From Bacteroidales bacterium (lineage in GTDB: Bacteria > Bacteroidota > Bacteroidia > Bacteroidales > JAAUTT01): a stretch of DNA of 9,126 nt. Positions 1 to 8,092 of this stretch are shown piece by piece. The stretch's first letter is position 1. Every line of letters begins with the position of its first letter. The notes beneath the pieces were generated by a model. That model made no database searches, was not told where the DNA came from, and saw only the letters and a list, made by a program, of their open reading frames with translations. Location of the stretch: assembly GCA_012031335.1 (NCBI GenBank), contig JAAUTT010000125.1:1-9126 (forward strand), written 5' to 3'. The position numbers were made by a program, and so were the translations under genes.

Positions 1-420
1 GGTAAACTGTGCCTTGGAGCCCCGAGGTACTATTATCTCGCTGAAACGGTCATCGGAAGTTCCGGAACCGTTGGTTCCAATTCTGGTAAATATTAGTCCG
101 CCTAAAAGAAAGGTAACAACGATAATGGCGGCATACCTGATAGTGGCCATCCATATTTTACGCGAAAATAGAAATGTTGGGGTTTCCTCTTCGGTTACTT
201 CTAGAAATTTATCGTAAGCTGTTTCCGATTTAAAAGGCGAAGATTGACTTAATGATTTTGATGTTATCCAGATATCCCGGCATTCGTCGTAGTAACGTTT
301 GTTTTCTTTTTGCTGCTGTATCCAGTTAGTTAGTTCTTTAATCTGATCGGGAGTAAGCTCATTTTTGAGATACCCGATTATCAGATCGTCTACATGTTGT
401 TTGTTTTCGAAAGACTGCAT
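1..420 (-). CDS. FecR-family anti-sigma factor, N-terminal part (cut by window edge)
   Basis: Reading the minus strand from the ATG at 418-420 gives 140 uninterrupted residues that run off the left edge. Residues 1-80 are a charged, helical cytoplasmic part (starts MQSFENKQHVDDLIIGYL) of the kind that binds the sigma factor. Residues about 93-112 (MATIRYAAIIVVTFLLGGLI) are one transmembrane helix. The last visible residues, VPRGSKAQFT, match the beginning of the periplasmic FecR domain, whose usual form in Bacteroidetes is VPxGxKxxxxLxDGT. Known role of the family: an inner-membrane regulator that holds or activates its cognate ECF sigma factor in response to a TonB-dependent outer-membrane receptor. 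The gene lies 167 bp downstream of the sigma gene on the same strand, the standard order. The missing part should be the periplasmic FecR and C-terminal domains. Family assignment is firm; the inducing ligand cannot be read from this fragment. Confidence 0.9.
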   Translation of the reverse strand, partial: MQSFENKQHVDDLIIGYLKNELTPDQIKELTNWIQQQKENKRYYDECRDIWITSKSLSQSSPFKSETAYDKFLEVTEEETPTFLFSRKIWMATIRYAAIIVVTFLLGGLIFTRIGTNGSGTSDDRFSEIIVPRGSKAQFT

Positions 421-437
421 AAAAAATTAATCTAATA

Positions 438-479
438 ATTAGACAGGAAAAAATGAATATAGGGTGAAAGAAATGTTAA
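438..479 (-). promoter_or_regulatory. Possible ECF-sigma promoter upstream of the FecR-like gene
   Basis: On the minus strand the sequence has TTAACATTT (471-479), then CACCC (462-466), a T-rich stretch, and TGTCTAAT (438-445), which ends 17 bp before the anti-sigma ATG. The layout, an AAC-containing upstream box and a GTC-containing downstream box, resembles ECF-type -35/-10 elements. The position between the sigma and anti-sigma genes fits autoregulation by the cognate sigma factor. This is pattern recognition only. No second copy of the motif occurs in the window, so it cannot be confirmed here. Confidence 0.3.
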
Positions 480-587
480 AAAAATTTAAATATGGGAAAT
501 CCATATCATAAACCTTAGGTCATTCAAGGGAATTGTAAAGGCTGCCTACCTTGCTTCTGAGCGGTTTCAAGTTACTTTTGATATAAA

Positions 588-1160
588 TTATATACCCATT
601 ATAAGTAAAATTATCTGCCAGGAATCTTTCAGGGCCTCGCGTAAGCGCGCAATGGCAATTTTCATCTGAGTTTTTACCGTATTCACAGATATTCCGAGCT
701 TATCGGCAATTTCATGGTAAGTTAAACTATCGTTACGGCTTAAAAGGAAAATCTGCCGGCAGCTTTCGGGCAGGGAACCAATGCCTTTTTCCAGGATTGT
801 TGTTACTTCCTGTTCGTATAAATGACCCAGTGGATATTCATTATCCCAAAGTATTAAATCGTATTTGACACCATCGAGACTGGTGGTTTTATTTTTTGAA
901 TTGTTTTTTTCGAGGTAGTTGATGGAGGTATTTTGTACTGCTTTAACCAGGTAAGTCTTAAGTGAAGAAGAAATGTTAAAAAATTCCTTATGATTCCAAA
1001 GTTTAACAAAAACATCCGAAACTACCTCTTCAGCATCGGAAACATCGCGCGTGATGTGTTCGGCAATATGGCAAAGATATACATAGTAGCGTTGATACAG
1101 GAATTCGAAGACTTTTTTATCTCCGTTCCGAATTCCATTAGCCACCTGTTTTTCATCCAT
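588..1160 (-). CDS. ECF-type RNA polymerase sigma factor (sigma-70 family, FecI-like)
   Basis: The gene encodes 190 residues, a normal length for Bacteroidetes ECF sigma factors. Region 2 spans about residues 15-85: FEFLYQRYYVYLCHIAEHI, then the DAEEVVSDVFVKLW core that contacts the -10 element and core polymerase. A variable linker follows (about 86-120). Region 4 spans about 125-178 and contains LPESCRQIFLLSR and a helix-turn-helix, LTYHEIADKLGISVNTVKTQM, which reads the -35 element. There is no region 1.1 or 3. The short hydrophobic tail (WQIILLIMGI) is common in this subgroup. The gene precedes a FecR-like anti-sigma gene on the same strand, so it probably acts in cell-surface signalling, often of glycan or iron-complex uptake. 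A good housekeeping-type promoter lies just upstream (1186-1214). Family call is very secure; target genes are unknown. Confidence 0.95.
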   Translation of the reverse strand: MDEKQVANGIRNGDKKVFEFLYQRYYVYLCHIAEHITRDVSDAEEVVSDVFVKLWNHKEFFNISSSLKTYLVKAVQNTSINYLEKNNSKNKTTSLDGVKYDLILWDNEYPLGHLYEQEVTTILEKGIGSLPESCRQIFLLSRNDSLTYHEIADKLGISVNTVKTQMKIAIARLREALKDSWQIILLIMGI

Positions 1161-1185
1161 GCCCGAAAGATATAACCTTAAAGAG

Positions 1186-1214
1186 CAAAAATAATCTTTT
1201 CTGTTATGTTCAAA
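1186..1214 (-). promoter_or_regulatory. Bacteroidetes housekeeping promoter of the sigma-factor gene
   Basis: On the minus strand TTTG (1211-1214) is followed after 17 bp by TATTTTTG (1186-1193), a perfect match to the Bacteroidetes -7 consensus TAnnTTTG. The -33/-7 spacing is slightly shorter than the usual 19-20. The -7 element lies 25 bp upstream of the ATG, giving a short leader. Confidence 0.5.
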
Positions 1215-1263
1215 CGAAATTTTAAACGTATGTTAAATATATTAATCTTGTTTGAAGAATATA

Positions 1264-1294
1264 TTGACTTTCAAGGGTGCATTGTTTATCTTTA
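1264..1294 (+). promoter_or_regulatory. Probable Bacteroidetes promoter of the SUMF1-domain gene
   Basis: TTG (1264-1266) is followed after 20 bp by TATCTTTA (1287-1294), which matches TAnnTTTG at all specified positions but the last; the next base is G. Spacing is ideal. The element lies 28 bp upstream of the ATG at 1323 and faces away from the sigma-gene promoter, so the 162-bp gap is a divergent promoter region. Confidence 0.45.
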
Positions 1295-1322
1295 GTTCGA
1301 TTTTATAACCACTTATTTATCA

Positions 1323-2099
1323 ATGAAAAATATCTTGCTTGTCCCGCTTAAAACCATCGGCCTTATATCAGTCTGTTTGGTCATTTCTACAGAGCTTTTA
1401 TTTTCCCAATCAATCCCTTCGGGCATGGTACTTATCCCTGGAGGCGAATTTTATGATGGGAAAGAATTCTACAGAGGATGTTAATTATAAACCCGCCCAT
1501 CTGGTGAAAATTGATTCCTTTTTAATGGATCAGTACGAAGTTACCAATGCTCAGTACTTAAAGTTTTGTGAAGCTACAAATCATCAGCTTCCTGAATTCT
1601 GGGGAATGGAAAAAGTTTAAAAGCGGACCTGAATACCCCAATGTTCCCGTGGTGGGAGTGAGTAGTTTTGATGCTGCAAAATATGCCGCCTGGATGAGGG
1701 AAACGATTGCCAACCGAAGCGGAGTGGGAGTATGCCGCACGGGGAGGCCTTGTGGATAAAAACTTCCCTTACGGGGATAAATTGGATTCTACGCAGGCCA
1801 ATTTTGGGAAAAAGTTTAGGGGCATAATTGAAATAGGGAAGGGCAAGCCTAATGGATATGGACTATACGATATAGCTGGTAATGTGTGGGAATGGGTTAG
1901 CGATTTTTATTCCGAAAAGTATTACTCCGAATCACCTGTAGGAAATCCCCAGGGACCCAAATCAGGACGATTCAGGGTGATAAGGGGTGGAAGCTGGCAT
2001 TCGGGAGGTATGTGCAATCAGGTACATTACCGTAACGGGCTGTCACCGTCCTGGGTCGATTTTGCTGTTGGTTTTAGATGTGTTAAAGACTTGAAATGA
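1323..2099 (+). CDS. Secreted SUMF1/FGE-fold domain protein (frameshifted)
   Basis: Three successive frames together encode one SUMF1-domain (formylglycine-generating-enzyme-like) protein of about 257 residues. The ATG at 1323 gives a signal peptide (MKNILLVPLKTIGLISVCLV..., cleavage probably after FSQ near residue 29), then SGMVLIPGGEF. After an extra T in the run 1449-1452 the next frame continues MMGKNSTEDV...DQYEVTNAQYLKFC. After an extra A in the run 1610-1614 comes FKSGPEYPNVPVVGVSSFDAA. After one extra base in 1697-1703 comes KRLPTEAEWEYAARGG, GLYDIAGNVWEWVSDF, VIRGGSW and VGFRC, all family hallmarks. Three insertions restore the starting frame and the stop is TGA at 2097-2099. True FGE has two catalytic cysteines in the segment after GGS; here that segment is GGSWHSGGMCNQVHYRNG (from about residue 221), the first cysteine position is Ser and one Cys remains near 230. 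It is therefore probably not an active FGE, and no sulfatase gene is nearby. It may be a structural or ligand-binding SUMF1 protein. The frameshifts are probably sequence errors; a pseudogene is the alternative. Confidence 0.8.
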
Positions 2100-2113
2100 T
2101 ATGGCTTGTTAAA

Positions 2114-2152
2114 GGACTATGCTATACTTTTTTTTGTAAGCATAGCATAGCC
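2114..2152. terminator. Inverted repeat between convergent genes, possible bidirectional terminator
   Basis: CTATGCTA (2117-2124) pairs perfectly with TAGCATAG (2143-2150), and the stem extends by GG/CC across one bulged A. The loop contains eight T (2128-2135). A second register is possible: ATGCT-A-TAC (2119-2127) with GTAAGCAT (2136-2143), which closes exactly on the T8 loop. It lies 14 bp after the SUMF1-gene stop and 29 bp beyond the GH125 stop, as expected for a shared terminator. However, the T run is in the loop and not after the stem, so termination is inferred from position only. Confidence 0.45.
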
Positions 2153-2181
2153 AATAGTAAAATCTAAATACCGGACAAGCT

Positions 2182-3616
2182 TTATAACGGTTTGCTTAAA
2201 ATTTCCGGATTGGTTTTGGCAAGTTTCAGTATAAGCTCCCCGAAAATGGTATTGGCCCAGGCAAACCAGCTTCTGGAGAAATCTTTAGGATCGTCCACAT
2301 GAAACGATTCATGTATAAAGCCTGTGCCTGCATGCGTGTTTTTCAATGTTTTAAGGCAATATAAAATCTCTTCTTCCTTGGTACTGGTTAACGCTTGCAT
2401 TACCAAACCCATTGGCCATATCTTTTTTTCTCCAACATGGGGTCCACCTATTCCTTTTGCAAATTTCCCTTCATTAAACCATGGGTTGAACTCACTTAAT
2501 GAGAATTTACGGGTTTGTATATACGTAGGATCTTCTGTGGTGCAGTAACCAAGATATGGCAGGGAGAGAAGGTTGGGGACATTGGCGTCGTCCATAAACA
2601 AAGCATTACCAAATCCATCTATTTCCAGCGGATATATCGTTCCGGCATAAGGGTGTTGTAGCAGGGCGTATTTTTTCAATGCATTATCGACTTCCAGAGC
2701 TAATGTTTTACATTCAGCTGCAAAAGCCTGATCGTTTAATTTAGTGCTAAAAATCTCGTTTAATTGTTGCAGCGACACTACAGCAAACATGTTTGAAGAA
2801 ACCAGATAAGGGTAAAATGTTGAATCGTCGGATGGACGAAACATAGAGTGGATGAGACCGATTTGCGGGTTGGATTTCCATAACCACTACCGTATTGAGA
2901 ATCGGTAGGGGGAGCTGCTACCCTCTGGAAACGGTATGGACCTTTGTTTTCTTTTCTTTGTTGTTCCTTAAAGGTTTTCACAATTAGTTTCATGGCTTCT
3001 TTCCAATGATCGTCGAAAATAGATGTATCGCCTGTTGCTTTCCAATAACCATGTGCGAGCCTGATTACATAACATAGTGAGTCAATTTCCCATTTGCGTT
3101 CATGTACCCCGGGTTTCATATCTGTAAGATCGCCCACCCACTCACTTTTTTTATCAGGATCGTCGTAAAAAGCATTGGCATAGGGGTCGAGTAAAACAAA
3201 TTCCGTTTGCTTGTTTACGACACCCTTTAGCAGATTTGTTAATCCGGCATCATCTTTTGCCAGCGGTAAATATGGCCAGACCTGGGCTGTGGAATCCCGT
3301 AACCACATGGCATCAATGTCTCCTGTGATAACATAGGTAAAGGGCTTTCCATTTTTTCATAATAGGTTACGGTGGTATCCAGGGTATTCGGAAAGCAGTT
3401 TTCGAACATCCAGGCCAGCTCCGGGTCTTTAATAACTGACCGGGTTTTTATAATGGCTTCCTCAACAGCTTTGCTGATAAATCTTCTCTTTTCCAACAGT
3501 GGGCGGTTCGATCTGAATTCGAGACCTTTCGATGAAAATGGCCTGACAAATACCGGAGAAGTAAACAGGGCTGCAGAGGTTAAACCTGATTGTGCTATAA
3601 ATTTTCTTCTGTTCAT
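2182..3616 (-). CDS. Glycoside hydrolase family 125 exo-alpha-1,6-mannosidase (frameshifted)
   Basis: Three frames join into one GH125 (formerly DUF1237) protein of about 478 residues. The ATG at 3614-3616 gives a leader with a twin-arginine-like start (MNRRKFIAQSGL) and a hydrophobic stretch, so export is likely. The first frame runs to TTVTYYEK (about 88). One A is missing from the run opposite 3352-3357, after which the second frame gives FTYVITGDIDAMWLRDSTAQ, a signature of the family. One A is missing near 2870-2871, after which the third frame gives NPQIGLIHS and MFRPSDD. Known chemistry: metal-independent, inverting removal of non-reducing alpha-1,6-linked mannose by an (alpha/alpha)6 barrel. 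The Asp of RPSDD (about 264) and Glu of IHESF (about 437) match the spacing I recall for the catalytic acid and base of characterised members. Both are present, so the real protein is probably active. It stands alone, after the mut terminator. The frameshifts look like sequence errors. Confidence 0.85.
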
Positions 3617-3641
3617 GTTAACGTTTGTTGAAATTAAACTG

Positions 3642-3649
3642 CAAAATTA
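3642..3649 (-). promoter_or_regulatory. Candidate -7 promoter element of the GH125 gene
   Basis: The minus strand reads TAATTTTG, a perfect TAnnTTTG, 25 bp upstream of the GH125 ATG and downstream of the mut operon terminator. No good TTTG box is seen at -33, so this is a moderate call. Together with the terminator it suggests that GH125 is transcribed separately from mutAB. Confidence 0.4.
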
Positions 3650-3702
3650 GATTTTTAAAGTTGCGAATGCTTACCATTCCTGAATTTTGAATTCGGAACA
3701 AC

Positions 3703-3731
3703 AAAAAAAGCCGTTCATTTCTGAACGGCTT
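3703..3731 (-). terminator. Intrinsic terminator of the mutA-mutB operon
   Basis: A perfect 10-bp stem, AAGCCGTTCA (3708-3717) with TGAACGGCTT (3722-3731), encloses a 4-nt loop. On the minus strand the loop reads GAAA and the stem is followed directly by a run of T (opposite 3703-3709), the classical rho-independent layout. It lies 83 bp downstream of the mutB stop. Confidence 0.88.
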
Positions 3732-3813
3732 AAATAATTTTCAATACGAAGTTACTAAAATACCAGTGCTTTGAAATTATCTGTTTACCTGGTGTTTTTG
3801 TTAAAAATAACTT

Positions 3814-5949
3814 TTACTCTTTGTAAGCTTCAATCAAAACCTCAAGGATTTTTCTTCCGGCTTTGGCAACGGATGTGCCAGGGCCAAAGATGGCAACTAC
3901 ACCAGCTTTGTAAAGGAAGTCGTAATCCTGGGCAGGGATAACACCACCAGCAATTACCATGATGTCCTCGCGGCCAAGCTTTTTCAGTTCTTCCATTACA
4001 GCAGGAACCAGAGTTTTGTGTCCGGCAGCCAGCGACGAAACGCCTAATACATGCACATCGTTTTCAACGGCTTGTTTGGCAGCTTCGGCAGGTGTCTGGA
4101 ACAATGGACCGATGTCTACGTCGAAGCCTAAATCGGCATAACCGGTCGACACTACTTTAGCACCGCGGTCGTGACCATCCTGACCCATTTTGGCAACCAT
4201 AATACGTGGTTGACGGCCTACCATTTTGGCAAATTGTTCGCAAAGCTGACGAGCGGCTTTGAAGTCGTCGTCGTTTGCCGATTCGCTGGCGTAAACGCCA
4301 GAAATTGAACGTATCACGGCTTTATACCTCCCTGCTACTTTTTCGATCGCATCGGAAATCTCACCAAGGGATGCGCGTTTCTGGGCAGCATCAACAGCAA
4401 GCTCAAGCAGGTTCCCTTTTCCGGAACGTGCAGCTTCGGTGATGGCTTCGAGTGCAGCCTGAACTTCGGAGTTATTTCTTTCAGCTCTCAGTTTTTGTAA
4501 ACGTTTGATCTGCGATTCACGAACCGCAGTATTGTCAATATCAAGAATTTCGAGCGGATCTTCTTTTTCGAGGCGGTATTTGTTCACACCTACAATGGTA
4601 TCGCTGACCGCTGTCGATACGACCCTGTTTGCGGGCTGCAGCTTCTTCGATACGCATCTTTGGAATACCTGTCTCAACAGCTTTCGACATACCGCCCAAT
4701 TCTTCCACTTCTTCGATCAGTTTCCATGCTTTATCTGCAAGTTCCTTCGTTAAAGCTTCAACATAGTACGAGCCAGCCCATGGGTCAACAGCTTTTGTTA
4801 CGTTGGTTTCTTCCTGGATATATATCTGGGTGTTACGTGCAATACGTGCCGAAAATCGGTAGGTAAAGCAATGGCTTCATCGAGTGCGTTGGTGTGAAGC
4901 GACTGGGTGTGACCCAGCGCAGCAGCCATAGCTTCGATACAGGTACGTGCTACATTGTTGTAAGGATCCTGTTCTGTTAAGCTCCAGCCCGATGTTTGCG
5001 AGTGGGTACGCAAAGCCATCGACTTTTCGGACTTTGGCTCAAACTTCTTCACGATTTTGGCCCAGAGCATACGTGCTGCACGCATCTTGGCAATTTCCAT
5101 GAAGTGGTTCATACCAATGGCCCAGAAGAACGACAAACGTGGTGCAAAAGCGTCGATGCTCAATCCTGCGCGGGTTCCGGTACGGAGGTATTCCAAACCG
5201 TCGGCAAGGGTGTAAGCAAGTTCGATATCGGCAGTGGCACCGGCTTCCTGCATGTGGTATCCTGAGATAGAGATGCTGTTGAACTTAGGCATGTACTTCG
5301 AAGTATATTCGAAAATATCGCCAATGATCCGCATACTCATTTCGGGAGGATAGATGTAAGTGTTACGCACCATGAACTCCTTCAGGATGTCGTTCTGGAT
5401 GGTTCCGCTCAACTCTTCCAATTTTGCACCTTGTTCCAACGCCGCTACAATGTAGAACGCCATGATGGGAAGAACGGCACCGTTCATGGTCATGGAAACC
5501 GACATTTTGTTGAGGGGAATTGCATCGAACAATACCTTCATGTCGAGGATAGAGTCGATGGCCACACCGGCTTTACCAACGTCGCCGATTACACGTTCGT
5601 GATCGGAGTCGTAACCGCGATGAGTGGCAAGGTCGAATGCTACTGAAAGACCTTTCTGGCCAGAAGCCAGGTTACGGCGGTAGAAAGCATTCGATTCTTC
5701 GGCAGTAGAGAATCCGGCATATTGACGGATGGTCCATGGCTGCATTACATACATGGTACTGTAAGGGCCACGCAAGAAAGGAGCAATACCTGCTGCATAG
5801 TTCAGGTGTTCCATTCCAAGCAGATCCTCAGCAGTATAAGCTGGCTTCACAGGAATAAGTTCCGGTGTAAGCCAGGTCGCCTCAGCAGCCAACTTTCCCG
5901 GGTTGCTGGTGGTCGTTTTTATATTTATCTTACTAAAATCAGGCTTCAT
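3814..5949 (-). CDS. mutB: Methylmalonyl-CoA mutase, large (catalytic) subunit (two compensating frameshifts)
   Basis: This subunit carries adenosylcobalamin and interconverts succinyl-CoA and (R)-methylmalonyl-CoA. The reconstructed protein has about 711 residues, the family length. The N-terminal TIM barrel includes [17 protein letters not shown] (Tyr77, equivalent to the active-site Tyr89 of the Propionibacterium enzyme), [14 protein letters not shown] (Arg195) and [12 protein letters not shown] (His232). The C-terminal B12 domain has [12 protein letters not shown], with the DxHxxG cobalt ligand at His593, then [12 protein letters not shown] and GGVIPAQD. The frame is lost once at the A run 4852-4855 (one base missing, after ALPTDF) and restored at 4603 (one extra base, between IDSG and [15 protein letters not shown]). 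The middle part, [15 protein letters not shown] through [12 protein letters not shown] to [16 protein letters not shown], is perfectly conserved in the shifted frame. The two events are therefore almost surely sequence errors, not decay. The gene follows mutA by 50 bp, in one operon. Confidence 0.93.
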
Positions 5950-5963
5950 AATATAATTTGATT

Positions 5964-6000
5964 GTCTTCGTCTGTGGACTGTGGTCCGTCGACTGTCGAC
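5964..6000. repeat. Degenerate 7-bp tandem repeat between mutA and mutB
   Basis: On the plus strand the units TCTGTGG, ACTGTGG, TCCGTCG and ACTGTCG stand head to tail (5971-5998), with a weaker unit GTCTTCG before them and a partial AC after. The pattern is (A/T)C(T/C)GT(G/C)G with period 7. The array fills most of the mutA-mutB gap and its last base lies in the mutA stop codon. Its two right-hand units contain GTCGAC-type palindromic steps. Function is unknown. Confidence 0.65.
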
Positions 6001-7877
6001 TAATTAATATTTAATTCTTTAGAAAAATACTTCAGCGTCTCCAGGACATTTGACCTCATACTAATAAAATTCTTCACGCCTTTGGCTTCGAGTTCGGGTT
6101 GACAGGCAGGAGCGCCGGCTACAACCAGAATGGCTTTATTGCCCAATTTTTCGAGAGCTTCGGGAGCAAAAGCAGCATATTCATCATCGCTCGAGCAGAG
6201 TACTACGATATCGGCTTTGGCAGCAAAAGCAGCATTTACACCTTCGTCAACAGTTTTGAAACCGTTGTTGTCGAGGATTTCGAAACCTGCGCAGCCAAAA
6301 AAGTTACCGGAGAACTGCGAGCGTGCCAAACGCATCGAAAGACTGCCAATAGTGAGCATGAACACTTTCGGGCGGCGTCCGCTGAAATCCACTTTCGTGC
6401 GTAGTTCTTCAAAGGCATTGGCACCACGGTAGGTATTCAAAGGCTCTACGAGACAATCGTCGTCGCAGCCATCGCATTTTCCATCCTTGCAGTGGCACGA
6501 TACAGTCTGGTCGTCGGGTTTGGAAGTAAGTATTTCCTTAGTGTTAGGGTACTGATTGATTCCCAAAATAATCTCGCGACGGGTGGCGATGGCCATATCA
6601 CGTTTCTGGGCAACTTCCTTCACCTTGGCCTGAATAAAGCCTTCTTTAACGGCAGCAATAAATCCACCTTTATTCTGAACTTCGAGGAACAGATTCCAGG
6701 CTTCTGTAATGATGGCATCGGTTAAGTTTTCGATATAATAAGAACCAGCCGATGGATCAACAATTTTATCGAGATACGATTCTTCTTTGAGAATTATCTG
6801 CTGGTTGCGGGCAATACGTTCGGCGAAATCGGTTGGCTTTTCAAAGGTAACGTCGAAAGGCATTACGGTGAGTGAGTCAACGCCGGCAATCACAGCCGAC
6901 ATGCTTTCGGTGGTAGTACGGAGCATATTTACATAAGCATCGTACATCGAAAGGTTATAGTGCGTTGTTTCGGCATGGATAAACATGGCTTCTTTCACTT
7001 TTGGATCGTAAGCCTCAACCATCTTTGCCCAGAGAAAACGGGCGGCACGGAATTTTGCTATTTCCATGAAGTAGTTGGCACTTACCCCGAAGTTAAACTT
7101 CACTTTAGAAGCAAGCTGAGCTACTGAAAACCCTTTTTCGGTTAGTACATTGAGATATTCGGCACCCATGGAAAGCGCAAAACCAAGTTCCTGAACCACA
7201 CTTGCTCCTGCATTGGAGAAATGAACGCCGTTAACTGCAAAAGCACGGAATTTTGGAAGAGAAGCAGTGTTGTTGAGAATAGCGGTTAAGCGTTCAACCG
7301 ACTTCTCCATGGAACCGCCACAGAAATTGCCTTTCTTAACCAGACGACCAAAAGGATCGTAGCTGAATGATCCTTCCAGGGTGTTGTCGTACTTCATCTC
7401 CTTTACATATTGTGCAAAAAGTTCTGAAACAGCAGCACAACCATGCCCTGAGAAATTTACCTCTACAGCTCCCAGACAGATATCTTTTAAAAGGGTAGTA
7501 AGCCCCTGTTTGGTAAGCTCGGTTTCTTTCTGCAAAACAAATCCCAGAGAAGTAATTCCCTTGTTCAATATCTCAAGTGCTTTTTTGTTGGCACTTTCTA
7601 TGTTCTCAACCACAATATCCTGGCGTACAAACCAGTCATTACCTGTGGTCTTCTTTCCCCGAATAAACGGAAATTCTCCCGGAGTACCGACCAGGTAACC
7701 GAGTTTTTGAAGGTCTTCTGCCCTGTAATAAGGCCTCACTTTAATCCCTTCGTTTGTTTTCCATACCAGTTTTTTCTCGTAATCAGCACCTTTCAGGTCG
7801 ACCGCTATTTTGGCCTCCCAGTCCTGTGTGCTGACAGGTGGAAATTCACTGAATAATTTTTGATTTACATCCGACAT
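6000..7877 (-). CDS. mutA: Methylmalonyl-CoA mutase, small (non-catalytic) subunit
   Basis: An intact 625-residue protein, the normal length for the partner subunit of MutB. It opens with [18 protein letters not shown], has a TIM-barrel domain ([20 protein letters not shown], [30 protein letters not shown] helix, [28 protein letters not shown]), and a degenerate C-terminal B12-binding fold. There the DxHxxG cobalt-ligand motif is replaced by LxMxxA (within [10 protein letters not shown], residues 510-519), so it binds no cobalamin, as expected for this subunit; it supports the heterodimer with MutB. The linker between the domains is unusual: residues 461-475 hold five Cys and one His ([16 protein letters not shown]). 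The ATG at 7875-7877 is chosen because the conserved N terminus begins there. It is the first gene of the mutAB operon, 50 bp before mutB, with a promoter candidate at 7907-7914. Confidence 0.96.
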   Translation of the reverse strand: MSDVNQKLFSEFPPVSTQDWEAKIAVDLKGADYEKKLVWKTNEGIKVRPYYRAEDLQKLGYLVGTPGEFPFIRGKKTTGNDWFVRQDIVVENIESANKKALEILNKGITSLGFVLQKETELTKQGLTTLLKDICLGAVEVNFSGHGCAAVSELFAQYVKEMKYDNTLEGSFSYDPFGRLVKKGNFCGGSMEKSVERLTAILNNTASLPKFRAFAVNGVHFSNAGASVVQELGFALSMGAEYLNVLTEKGFSVAQLASKVKFNFGVSANYFMEIAKFRAARFLWAKMVEAYDPKVKEAMFIHAETTHYNLSMYDAYVNMLRTTTESMSAVIAGVDSLTVMPFDVTFEKPTDFAERIARNQQIILKEESYLDKIVDPSAGSYYIENLTDAIITEAWNLFLEVQNKGGFIAAVKEGFIQAKVKEVAQKRDMAIATRREIILGINQYPNTKEILTSKPDDQTVSCHCKDGKCDGCDDDCLVEPLNTYRGANAFEELRTKVDFSGRRPKVFMLTIGSLSMRLARSQFSGNFFGCAGFEILDNNGFKTVDEGVNAAFAAKADIVVLCSSDDEYAAFAPEALEKLGNKAILVVAGAPACQPELEAKGVKNFISMRSNVLETLKYFSKELNIN

Positions 7878-7906
7878 ATATTTTGACCTTTTTAAAAATA
7901 AAACGC

Positions 7907-7914
7907 CAAAGTTA
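7907..7914 (-). promoter_or_regulatory. Candidate -7 promoter element of the mutAB operon
   Basis: The minus strand reads TAACTTTG, a perfect TAnnTTTG, 29 bp upstream of the mutA ATG. The expected -33 TTTG is poorly conserved (TGAA-like bases near 7934-7937). No riboswitch-like cobalamin box is apparent in the 215-bp divergent gap 7878-8092. Confidence 0.42.
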
Positions 7915-8047
7915 ATCCAAAATGCCTAACGATGGTTCATGATTTACAGCATTTTATTAAGAAGCAATTTTTTATTTTAAAAACTTTTAAACATCAGCCA
8001 ATTATTTTCAAACATCAGGAGCAAAAGGCCGTATAACCATCCGGTTT

Positions 8048-8077
8048 TTGAAAACAGAATTCCTGAATTTATTTCGG
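8048..8077 (+). promoter_or_regulatory. Weak promoter candidate of the surface-protein gene
   Basis: TTG (8048-8050) is followed after 19 bp by TATTTCGG (8070-8077). Spacing is ideal but the -7 element matches TAnnTTTG only in part. If used, the leader before the ATG at 8093 would be very short, and an upstream in-frame ATG at 8048 could not be the start. Confidence 0.22.
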
Positions 8078-8092
8078 ATTGAGCATATAAAC

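Noticed and set aside
14..217. Plus-strand 67-codon open frame at the left edge
   Set aside because: It is antisense to the well-supported FecR-like gene, has no recognisable domain and no promoter or ribosome-site context.
510..545. Terminator after the sigma-factor gene
   Set aside because: Only a 4-bp CCTT/AAGG pairing is present near 513-540 with no T run in the right place.
1323..2099. A true pseudogene of the SUMF1 protein
   Set aside because: All family motifs are conserved on both sides of each break, there are no internal stops within the correct frames, and neighbouring essential mutB shows the same type of error. It cannot be fully excluded.
4603..4855. Programmed frameshifting in mutB
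   Set aside because: Two shifts in opposite directions 250 bp apart, without a slippery heptamer and hairpin that I can see, and in a housekeeping gene that is unshifted elsewhere in the family. Sequence error explains it better.
5722..5961. Plus-strand open frames antisense to mutA and mutB, such as this one and 6099-6404
   Set aside because: They mirror the conserved coding frame of the mutase subunits, with composition typical of antisense shadows and no family match that I recognise.
7878..8092. Cobalamin riboswitch upstream of the B12-dependent mutase operon
   Set aside because: The gap is AT-rich and I find no B12-box-like conserved core or extended pairing; mutase genes are also not usual targets.
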